Assembly (NCBI GenBank): GCA_050330975.1
Contig: JBHJHK010000063.1
Coordinates: 1 to 7,228 of the forward strand
Source of the DNA: JBHJHK01 sp050330975
GTDB taxonomy: Bacteria > Pseudomonadota > Gammaproteobacteria > Competibacterales > Competibacteraceae
Direction of reading: 5' to 3'
Length of the DNA: 7,228 nucleotides
The translations under genes were made by a program, and so were the position numbers. The notes under the pieces were generated by a model. The model did not search any database. It was not told the DNA's origin and saw only the letters and a list, made by a program, of their open reading frames with translations. How positions within the stretch are numbered: the first letter of the stretch is position 1; the number at the start of each line of letters is the position of its first letter. Below, in pieces: positions 1 through 5,662 of the stretch.

Positions 1-897
1 TTTGTCCACCGCCTTGATCTGCACCCCAAGCTCGATGAGCTCCCCCAACCGCGAGATCCCCTCGTTGTAGAGGATCTCAAACTCCGCCTGGCGAAACGGC
101 GGGGCCACCTTGTTCTTCACCACCTTCACCCGGGTCTCGCTGCCAAGCACCTCGTCGCCCTTTTTCACCGTGCCAATGCGGCGAATGTCCAAGCGCACCG
201 AGCTGTAAAACTTCAAGGCATTGCCCCCGGTGGTGGTCTCGGGGTTGCCGAACATCACCCCAATCTTCAACCGGATTTGGTTGATGAAAATCACCAACGT
301 GTTGGAGCGCTTGATGTTGGCCGTGAGCTTCCTCAGGGCCTGGGACATGAGCCTGGCCTGCAACCCCACGTGGGAGTCCCCCATCTCCCCCTCCAGCTCC
401 GCCTTGGGGGTCAAGGCGGCCACCGAGTCGATGACCACCACGTCCACCGCCCCCGAGCGGACAATGGCGTCGGCGATCTCCAGGGCCTGTTCGCCGGTGT
501 CGGGCTGGGCCACCAACAGATCGCTCACCGCCACCCCAAGCTTGGCCGCGTACTGGGGATCCAAGGCGTGCTCGGCGTCGATGAACGCCGCCGTGCCCCC
601 CAGTTTTTGCGCCTCGGCAATCACCTGCAGGGTCAAGGTGGTCTTGCCCGAGGATTCCGGGCCAAAGATCTCCACCACCCGCCCCCGGGGAAGTCCCCCC
701 ACCCCCAAGGCAATGTCAAGTCCCAACGAGCCGCTGGAAATCACCGGAATGTCCTTCGCAGGCCCCGCGTCCCCAAGCCGCATCATCGCCCCTTTGCCAA
801 ATTGGCGTTCGATGTGCTGTAGGGCGGCGCCGAGGGCCTTGTGTTTCTCGTCAGTAATGGGAACCACTTTTTTGGCGCTAGCGGTCTTTTGGCTCAT
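1..897 (-). CDS. recA: RecA recombinase, 3' end cut off by the window edge
   Basis: RecA is the ATP-dependent cytoplasmic recombinase that forms filaments on single-stranded DNA, carries out strand exchange and triggers LexA self-cleavage in the SOS response. The reverse complement reads as 299 codons from an ATG at 897 to the window edge. Visible motifs are Walker A GPESSGKT (79-86), the catalytic Glu in FIDAEHALDP (E109), Walker B VVVIDSVAAL (153-162), and the L2 DNA-binding loop NQIRLKIGVMFGNPETTTGG (206-225). Against E. coli RecA the Walker A motif sits 13 residues later, so there is a short N-terminal extension (MSQKTASAKKVVP). The start is supported by GAGGA (912-908) ten bases upstream and by the lack of a better start before the conserved DEK-KALGAAL helix. 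Roughly the last 50 residues lie outside the window. It has its own control region at 898-1035. Identification is certain. Confidence 0.98.
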   Translation of the reverse strand, partial: MSQKTASAKKVVPITDEKHKALGAALQHIERQFGKGAMMRLGDAGPAKDIPVISSGSLGLDIALGVGGLPRGRVVEIFGPESSGKTTLTLQVIAEAQKLGGTAAFIDAEHALDPQYAAKLGVAVSDLLVAQPDTGEQALEIADAIVRSGAVDVVVIDSVAALTPKAELEGEMGDSHVGLQARLMSQALRKLTANIKRSNTLVIFINQIRLKIGVMFGNPETTTGGNALKFYSSVRLDIRRIGTVKKGDEVLGSETRVKVVKNKVAPPFRQAEFEILYNEGISRLGELIELGVQIKAVDK

Positions 898-923
898 GGC
901 ACTGGAATCCTCAATGGAAAATC

Positions 924-974
924 TCAGATGGAGATAAGCTCAGATGGCACTGATCAGATGGCACTGATCAGATG
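924..974 (-). repeat. Short tandem repeat in the recA leader
   Basis: A 14-base unit (plus strand CAGATGGCACTGAT) occurs twice head to tail at 941-954 and 955-968, followed by a partial third copy (CAGATG, 969-974). The core TCAGATG occurs four times, beginning at 924, 940, 954 and 968. Each junction forms the 8-base palindrome CTGATCAG (950-957, 964-971). The array lies between the presumed recA transcription start and the ribosome binding site, so it should be part of the untranslated leader. No function is known to me; it may be a replication-slippage product or a structural or regulatory element. Confidence 0.8.
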
Positions 975-992
975 ACCTCAAAGGGGCGAGAA

Positions 993-1012
993 AAATGTAT
1001 ATACATACAATA
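993..1012 (-). promoter_or_regulatory. LexA (SOS) box-like operator of recA
   Basis: The minus strand reads tattgtatgtatatacattt, matching the E. coli-type LexA consensus TACTGTATATATATACAGTA at 16 of 20 positions. The core is TTGT-N8-ACAT rather than the perfect CTGT-N8-ACAG, so each half-site differs by one base. It contains a perfect 12-base palindrome ATGTATATACAT (995-1006) and is conspicuously AT-rich in a GC-rich sequence. It lies about 95 bases upstream of the recA start and overlaps the candidate promoter, the expected place for LexA repression. LexA control is inferred from position and consensus. Confidence 0.72.
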
Positions 1013-1035
1013 CACTTTCCCAAGGAGATTGTCTA
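996..1035 (-). promoter_or_regulatory. Candidate sigma-70 promoter(s) of recA
   Basis: Two overlapping candidates fit the minus strand. One is TAGACA (1035-1030), a 17-base spacer and TATTGT (1012-1007), in which the -10 element overlaps the LexA box. The other is TTGGGA (1023-1018), a 16-base spacer and TATACA (1001-996). Both place initiation near 985-1000 and give a leader of roughly 90-100 bases containing the tandem repeats. Neither matches consensus well enough to decide between them. Confidence 0.45.
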
Positions 1036-1072
1036 CGACCGCATCCCTGGCCGAGGCGGGGTCCCGTTGAAG

Positions 1073-1110
1073 GTGCCCCCCAAGCCCGGGAAGATGGGCT
1101 TGGGGGGTAC
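1073..1110 (-). terminator. Strong stem-loop ending the SPFH-PopT operon
   Basis: A perfect 12-bp stem pairs 1076-1087 (CCCCCCAAGCCC) with 1096-1107 around an 8-base loop. It extends by a G-U, a U-A and a G-C pair to 1073/1110. It begins 11 bases past the stop of the DUF368 gene, as expected for an intrinsic terminator, and separates the operon from the recA promoter. No T-rich tract follows on the minus strand, so it may be a U-less terminator, a Rho-assisted site or an mRNA 3'-end stabiliser. Confidence 0.65.
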
Positions 1111-1121
1111 TGGGAGGAGGG

Positions 1122-2090
1122 CTACGAAGGGGTATTGGAGGGGGCGGTGGCCGTTGTCCATCCCCGGCGCTGGGCGATGGCGTGGAGGATCACCACCAAC
1201 CCCAATCCCAAAATCGTGGTGACGACGGTCAAGGCCACGGTGTCGTTCCAGTCCTCGGGCCACAGGGGCGTCGACCCCATGGGGCGCTCCTTGCCCCGCA
1301 CCAGGACATACTGGCGCTCTTGGAAGGGCCAGATCACCCACAACGACGCCGTCAAAAGACCGATGATGGCCAACAGCATGGCCTGGAAGTAGCGCTCCAG
1401 CAGCCAGCCCAGCAACCGGCTAAAGGCCACAAAGCCCACCAAGACCCCCAGGCCAAAGGGGATGATGATGGCGAAATCGAAACGGCCAATGGCGCCAAAG
1501 ACCGTCTCGTACTTGTTGAGGAGCAACAACACAAAGGAACCCGACACCCCGGGGAGCATCATGGCGGCAATGGCCAAGGCGCCACTCAAAAACACAAACC
1601 AAGGAGCATCGGGGGTGGTGGCGGGCACTGCCGTCACCACGACCAATCCCAGGCCCAGGCCCAGGCCCAGGCACGCCCAAGCCCGGGGATTCCAGGTGCG
1701 CACCGTGGGGAGTAACACCAGGATAGAGCCGACGATGAGACCAAAAAATAAGCCATAGACCGGTTCGGGATGGGTTTTTAACAGTTCTGGCAGGGGCACC
1801 ACCCGGGTGAAAAACAACAGTGCCGCGACGATGCCGGCGAACAGGGGCAGCAGAAACCCCCAGTGGGGCCGGGTCAGGGCCGAGCGAACCCGCAGGCGCA
1901 ACAACGCTTCGAGCCAAGACCGGTCAAAGGACCGCAGGGCGGCGAGGAATTGGGCGTAGATGCCGAGGATAAAGGCCATAGTGCCCCCGGATACCCCGGG
2001 CACCACATCGGCGGCCCCCATACAAAACCCCTTGCCCACCAGGGCAAGGGACTGCCGCCACCCCTGGCGGAGCCAAGACAGGGCGTTCAA
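1122..2090 (-). CDS. DUF368 (PopT-type) polyprenyl-phosphate transporter
   Basis: A 322-residue polytopic inner-membrane protein of the DUF368 family. Members characterised as PopT return undecaprenyl phosphate (C55-P), the carrier for peptidoglycan and surface polysaccharides, from the outer to the cytoplasmic leaflet. The family signature appears twice: GAADVVPGVSGGTMAFILGIY around residues 25-45 and MMLPGVSGSFVLLLLNKYET around 177-196. This is the internally duplicated re-entrant arrangement typical of the family. About eight hydrophobic stretches are visible, one holding an unusual LGLGLGLGL run (141-149). The start is TTG at 2090, overlapping the upstream TGA stop by 4 bases (TTGA). It is supported by AAGGGAGA six bases upstream and because later ATG codons would remove conserved sequence. 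It is the last operon gene, followed by a stem-loop. The family call is firm; substrate is inferred from characterised relatives. Confidence 0.93.
   Translation of the reverse strand: MNALSWLRQGWRQSLALVGKGFCMGAADVVPGVSGGTMAFILGIYAQFLAALRSFDRSWLEALLRLRVRSALTRPHWGFLLPLFAGIVAALLFFTRVVPLPELLKTHPEPVYGLFFGLIVGSILVLLPTVRTWNPRAWACLGLGLGLGLVVVTAVPATTPDAPWFVFLSGALAIAAMMLPGVSGSFVLLLLNKYETVFGAIGRFDFAIIIPFGLGVLVGFVAFSRLLGWLLERYFQAMLLAIIGLLTASLWVIWPFQERQYVLVRGKERPMGSTPLWPEDWNDTVALTVVTTILGLGLVVILHAIAQRRGWTTATAPSNTPS
1648..1671 (-). repeat. Hexanucleotide repeat encoding Leu-Gly pairs inside the DUF368 gene
   Basis: CCCAGG (plus strand) is repeated four times without error, giving alternating CTG-GGC codons and the LGLGLGLGL stretch in a membrane segment. 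Copy-number change would stay in frame and alter the helix length by two residues per unit. Confidence 0.85.
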
Positions 2091-3349
2091 GAGCTATCTC
2101 CCTTGACCCGGATGCTGCGCATGGCGAAATCGCCCCCCCGGTTGATGAGGGTAAACCCGGCAAAGCCCTGGTCAAAGGCCCGATCTCGCACGCTCAACAT
2201 CTCGACGCCATCCACCACCACTCGGATGTCGCCGACCTCGTCCCGGGTCCACACCAACTGGTGAGAGCCGTCGCTCACGGGGTTGAGACGCCGCCGGGTG
2301 CGGTCCAACACTCCCGCCGAGCGGCGGGTCTGTTTGACCAGCGTCAAGCTCCCCACCTCTCCGGGTTCGTAGCGCAGGCGGTATCCGCCACTGCGGGTAT
2401 CGGCGTCGGTGTAGGGACCAAATTCCAAGTACCCCTCGTTGGTCTGGGCGTCGATGGTCATCTCCACGGCAAAGGACGCCGGGATGGCGGTGGCGCGATG
2501 AATCTCCGCCGAGGTGTTGGTGGCGGTGGCCACGGGGCCGCTGCGCAGCCCCGCTTGGCCCTCCACCCAAAAGCGCCCGGACACCACTTCCCAGGGGGGA
2601 TTGCGGTCGTAGTTGCCGTCGCGAAACATGTCTTGGATCACCACCCGACGCCACTGGTGGGTATTGGGGGGCGGAGGGGTCTTGGGGGCGTCGCCGGCGG
2701 CGATGGGGGGCTCGTTGCGGGCCGCTTGCAGGTGGGTCAAGAGGGCGTCCGAAGGTAGGCCGTCGATGTCGAGCACATTGCGCAACTGGTAGTCGCGGAT
2801 GGCCTCCCGGGTCTCGCCGTTGAGGACGCCGTTGAGCTCGAGGTTGTAACCCAGTCGCCGCAGGGCCAACTGCACCCGGGCCACAAGGCCTTCGGAGGGC
2901 ATCGCGCCGGCGGCTATCTCCCCTGGTGGGGAGAGCCGTTCCACCCCCACCGGCCTGGCGGGGGAACTGTCTGTCGACGGCGGGGCGAAGGGGTCTTCAG
3001 CGGCGCTAAAGGTACGGGCCAAGTCCTGGGCCTGGGCCACCTGACGGGGGGTCATTTGTTGCCCCAAGCGGTCCCGGGCCTCCCCGGCGTGGCGATGGCC
3101 GCCGGCGGCGGCCAAGTTGAACCAGCGGTGGGCCTGGATGTAGTCCTGGATAACCCCGCGACCGTCTCGGAACAGCCGGCCGAGGAGGTACTGGGCGTGG
3201 GGGTCGTTGGCCTCGGCTTGGGGGCGCAATTCCCGGGCTGCCGCGGCAAAGTCACCCCGCTCCAAGGCCTTCAAAGCCGCCTCGAAGTCCCCCTGGACGT
3301 TCGTCGCCCAACGGCCCACGAGGGCCACAAGCCCCCACCGTTTTCTCAC
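2087..3349 (-). CDS. Sel1-repeat, peptidoglycan-binding and jelly-roll-like protein
   Basis: A 420-residue multidomain protein. A TPR/Sel1 part covers residues about 22-100, with Sel1 signature sequence HAQYLLGRLFRDGRGVIQDY (51-70) then AHRWFNLAAAGG. A low-complexity linker follows (115-150). A PG_binding_1 domain lies at about 151-205 (VQLALRRLGYNLELNGVLNG, then ETREAIRDYQ). A Pro-rich linker leads to a C-terminal beta-rich region (235-415; FRDGNYDRNPPWEVVSGRFW near 242-261) resembling LamG/DUF1080-type jelly rolls. I chose GTG at 3349 because GGGAGG lies five bases upstream; GTG at 3373 would add eight residues with a poorer site. The domains suggest an envelope adaptor, yet the N-terminus (VRKRWGLVALVGRW) makes only a poor signal peptide or anchor. 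It follows SPFH gene 3 by 32 bases and overlaps the DUF368 gene by 4. Domain calls are good; overall function is unknown. Confidence 0.87.
   Translation of the reverse strand: MRKRWGLVALVGRWATNVQGDFEAALKALERGDFAAAARELRPQAEANDPHAQYLLGRLFRDGRGVIQDYIQAHRWFNLAAAGGHRHAGEARDRLGQQMTPRQVAQAQDLARTFSAAEDPFAPPSTDSSPARPVGVERLSPPGEIAAGAMPSEGLVARVQLALRRLGYNLELNGVLNGETREAIRDYQLRNVLDIDGLPSDALLTHLQAARNEPPIAAGDAPKTPPPPNTHQWRRVVIQDMFRDGNYDRNPPWEVVSGRFWVEGQAGLRSGPVATATNTSAEIHRATAIPASFAVEMTIDAQTNEGYLEFGPYTDADTRSGGYRLRYEPGEVGSLTLVKQTRRSAGVLDRTRRRLNPVSDGSHQLVWTRDEVGDIRVVVDGVEMLSVRDRAFDQGFAGFTLINRGGDFAMRSIRVKGDSS
2091..2104 (-). promoter_or_regulatory. Ribosome binding site deciding the TTG start of the DUF368 gene
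   Basis: AAGGGAGA (2104-2097) lies six bases before TTG at 2090, inside the last codons of the upstream gene. This strong Shine-Dalgarno match makes the rare TTG start credible and indicates translational coupling to the Sel1-repeat gene. Confidence 0.75.
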
Positions 3350-3360
3350 CGTATCCTCCC
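3350..3360 (-). promoter_or_regulatory. Ribosome binding site deciding the start of the Sel1-repeat gene
   Basis: GGGAGG (3360-3355) stands five bases before GTG at 3349. The alternative GTG at 3373 has only AAGGTAG eight bases upstream. The site is the basis for the shorter 420-residue product. Confidence 0.65.
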
Positions 3361-3381
3361 GTTGTGCCCACACTGGGCGGT

Positions 3382-4494
3382 CTACCTTAGCACATTCTCA
3401 TGGCGCTCACGGTCGGGGGCTGCGGGAGGGAGTTGGGGGGAACTGGCCGGGCTGACCAAGCCTTGGCCGTTGACTAGCGGCAAGGTGAGGGGGCTGGCCC
3501 CGGGGAGGAGCATGACGTGCAGATTGGGACCGATTTTGTCGATGTAGCGATAGGTGAGGAGTTCGTCGCGGTCTTCCAGGGCGTCGGCCACCAGCTCCAG
3601 CGCCCGGGCCTCGGCCCGGGCTTGGATCACCCGGGCCTCGGCAGCGGCCTCGGTGCGGATGCGCACCGCATCGGCCTCGGCTTCGGCCACTAGCTGGATT
3701 TTCCGGGCCCTGCCCACCGCGAGATTTTCGATTTGGGCGGCTTCGTGCTCCGAGCGGGTGCGGCCCTGGTGGGCCACCTGCTTTTGCTCCACCGAAGCCG
3801 AATAGACCTCGGAAAAGGTGATATTGCGGATAAAAATCGCCTGGATCAGAAAGCCATGCACTGCGGCGGCGGCCTTGATCTGTCGGTTGAGAGCGTCGGT
3901 GAAGGCGCTGCGCCGATTGCTGTTGAGCTCGTCGACGGTGAACTGGGAGGATATCTCCCGCAGCCCCCCCCTCATACCCGGGCGGATCATCTCTTCGAGG
4001 TAGCGGTGCTGCCAGTTGATGTGGATATCCACCACCTGATCGGGGTCCAGGCTAAAGATGACGGAGACGTCGAGTTTGACCTCTTGGCCGTCGGCGGTGC
4101 GGGCCACCACGGCGTCGTCGCCGAGGTGCTGGCCCTCGAAGGGGCGGTAGGCCATGGTGTAGGTCTGGCGATAGATGGGGTAGCGCTCCACCCGTTCCAC
4201 CAGGGGCACAATCCAGTGGAGCCCCGATTTGAGAGGCTCGGGGCGATAACCCCGTTCGGCCCACAGAGACACCACCACCCCCGCCTCCTGGGGGTAGATA
4301 AACACCAGCGAGGCCCGCACCAGGGTCAGGGCCAGCAAGAGCACTACCGGGAGCAATACCCGCCGGGAACACAACCGGCCCACGGCCGCCCCCAGGCCCT
4401 GGCGACGGCGCACGCGGTTGAGGTACCACAGGGCCGCGATGGCGATGAGGGCCCACGCCAGGAGCAACAGGAAGGAAAACAGTTGGGTGATCAC
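3382..4494 (-). CDS. SPFH/Band-7 (prohibitin-like) membrane protein 3
   Basis: A 370-residue member of the SPFH superfamily (stomatin, prohibitin, flotillin, HflK/C), proteins that oligomerise into membrane-bound rings or cages. Two hydrophobic segments (about 5-24 and 45-65) flank an Arg-rich loop (NRVRRRQGL, 26-34). The Band-7 domain begins at FIYPQEAGVVVSL (65-77) and includes GLHWIVPLVERV and ARTADGQEVKLDVSVIF (131-147). An Ala/Glu/Arg-rich coiled coil (about 248-305) leads to LLTYRYIDKIGPNLHVMLLP (312-331). It aligns with the first paralog without a gap to residue 340, about 52% identical by hand count over 61-340, and is the most divergent of the three (ISSQFTVDELNSNRR where the others have EASQYTVDQINSQRR). 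The C-terminal tail is short, about 30 residues. Start is GTG at 4494, overlapping the preceding TGA (GTGA). It is not simply HflC or HflK; substrate and partners are unknown. Confidence 0.93.
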   Translation of the reverse strand: MITQLFSFLLLLAWALIAIAALWYLNRVRRRQGLGAAVGRLCSRRVLLPVVLLLALTLVRASLVFIYPQEAGVVVSLWAERGYRPEPLKSGLHWIVPLVERVERYPIYRQTYTMAYRPFEGQHLGDDAVVARTADGQEVKLDVSVIFSLDPDQVVDIHINWQHRYLEEMIRPGMRGGLREISSQFTVDELNSNRRSAFTDALNRQIKAAAAVHGFLIQAIFIRNITFSEVYSASVEQKQVAHQGRTRSEHEAAQIENLAVGRARKIQLVAEAEADAVRIRTEAAAEARVIQARAEARALELVADALEDRDELLTYRYIDKIGPNLHVMLLPGASPLTLPLVNGQGLVSPASSPQLPPAAPDRERHENVLR

Positions 4495-5660
4495 GGTGCT
4501 CCCCCCCCAGGGCGAGTTCCGGCAGTCATCAGGGGCGGGGGGCTCAAAGGTGGCCCCTGGCGCGATGGCGGTGGCGCGGCTTCGGGCACCAGCGGGTGGT
4601 CGGCCACTGGCGTCGTCTCATCGGTGAGGAGATTGGACAACGGCAGTACCAACGGCGCATTGGCGGGGACCAAAACCGCCTTGAGATTGGGAGCGAGGCG
4701 ATCGATATAGCGGTAGGTCAAAAGATCGGGGCGCTGTTCGAGGGGTTCGCCCACCGCCCGCAGGGCCTGGGCCTCGGCTTCGGCCCGCAGGACCGTGGCC
4801 TCGGCGTAGGCCTGGGCCCGCTCCACGGTGGCCCGGGCTTGGGCTTGGGCGGTGCGCTCGATGCGCTGGGCCTCCCCTTCGGCCAAGTTGGCGATTTGTC
4901 TAGCCTCGTAGGTGGAGCGGGTCACCCCCTGGAGGGCCATCATTTTGTCCTCCACGGCGGTGGCGTACTCCGGGGAAAAGGCGATATTGCGCAGCAACAC
5001 CTGCTCGATGAGCAACGAGGATCCCTTGCAAATCACGCGGATGTTTTGATCTAGAGAGCGCTGGAAGTCGGCTCGGCGCTGGCTGTTGATCTGGTCCACG
5101 GTGTACTGGGAGGCCTCTTTGCGCACCAACGAGCGCAGGCCGGGGCGCAGGAGCACGTCGATGTAGCGGCTTTGGTAAAAGGTGTGGAGGAACACCGCCT
5201 TGGCGGGGTCGATGCGGTAGAGCACCGTCACGTCCATATACACCAACTGGCCGTCGGCGGTCCGGGCGGCGATGGCATCGTCGCCGAACTTTTCCCCCTC
5301 GTCGTCGTTGTGGGACATAGTGTAGGCCTGGACGATGATGGGATAGGTGTAGACTCGCTCCAACACCGGCCACACCCAGTGGAGTCCCGACCCCAGGGGC
5401 TCGGGGCGGACGCCATGGGGCTGGAGGAGGGACACCACCACCCCCACTTCTCGGGGATCGATGAACTCGAGTCCTGCCCGGATGTAGCTAACCCCTGCCA
5501 GTACAGCCGCCACGATCACCGCTCGACGGGTGGTCAATGTGGCGATGGCGGCCTTGAGACCCCGCCGGCGCCAGGTGCGCCAAAAGCCGTAGAGGGCGAC
5601 GAGGGCGATGAGCCCGAGAAAAAGGGGAAAGACGACGTCAAAGGCGTGGCGTACCAGCAT
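4491..5660 (-). CDS. SPFH/Band-7 (prohibitin-like) membrane protein 2
   Basis: A 389-residue paralog of its two neighbours. The membrane segments are at about 8-27 and 46-61, with the basic loop WRTWRRRGLKAA (27-38) between them. The SPFH domain starts at FIDPREVGVVVSL (66-78) and contains ARTADGQLVYMDVTVLYRID (132-151) and EASQYTVDQINSQRR (182-196). The coiled coil is at about 252-306, then DLLTYRYIDRLAPNLKAVLV (312-331), then a roughly 48-residue Pro-rich tail. It is about 62% identical to paralog 1 over 280 aligned residues by hand count, with a constant one-residue offset. ATG at 5660 is two bases past the previous stop and has GGAG ten bases upstream. TTG at 5666, overlapping that stop, is a possible start adding two residues; alignment favours the ATG. 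An eight-G run lies in its last codons. A role as a subunit of a hetero-oligomeric SPFH assembly is inferred. Confidence 0.93.
   Translation of the reverse strand: MLVRHAFDVVFPLFLGLIALVALYGFWRTWRRRGLKAAIATLTTRRAVIVAAVLAGVSYIRAGLEFIDPREVGVVVSLLQPHGVRPEPLGSGLHWVWPVLERVYTYPIIVQAYTMSHNDDEGEKFGDDAIAARTADGQLVYMDVTVLYRIDPAKAVFLHTFYQSRYIDVLLRPGLRSLVRKEASQYTVDQINSQRRADFQRSLDQNIRVICKGSSLLIEQVLLRNIAFSPEYATAVEDKMMALQGVTRSTYEARQIANLAEGEAQRIERTAQAQARATVERAQAYAEATVLRAEAEAQALRAVGEPLEQRPDLLTYRYIDRLAPNLKAVLVPANAPLVLPLSNLLTDETTPVADHPLVPEAAPPPSRQGPPLSPPPLMTAGTRPGGGAP
4501..4508 (-). repeat. Eight-base G homopolymer at the SPFH 2/3 junction
   Basis: The plus strand has eight consecutive C (G on the coding strand). 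It encodes Gly-Gly-Gly near the end of SPFH protein 2 and lies 6-13 bases upstream of the SPFH 3 GTG start, where it may also act as part of the ribosome binding site. Runs of this length are prone to replication slippage. Confidence 0.85.
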
Positions 5661-5662
5661 GG

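Noticed and set aside
221..937. Long plus-strand ORF of 238 codons opposite recA
   Set aside because: It is antisense to the unmistakable RecA frame; its peptide is low-complexity and Pro/Ser/Ala-rich with no family features.
924..974. CRISPR-like array
   Set aside because: Repeats are only 14 bases, directly abutting, with no spacers and no cas genes.
898..1121. A small gene or RNA gene between recA and the DUF368 gene
   Set aside because: No short ORF with a ribosome binding site and no tRNA-like cloverleaf seen; the stretch is explained by terminator, promoter, operator and leader.
3350..3373. Upstream GTG at 3373 as the start of the Sel1-repeat gene
   Set aside because: Weak AAGGTAG site only; GGGAGG at 3360-3355 points to GTG 3349. 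Not fully excluded.
3733..4710. Plus-strand ORF of 325 codons across SPFH 3 and the end of SPFH 2
   Set aside because: Lies wholly opposite two well-supported SPFH genes; composition (Gly, His, Gln, Val rich) is typical of antisense frames in GC-rich DNA.
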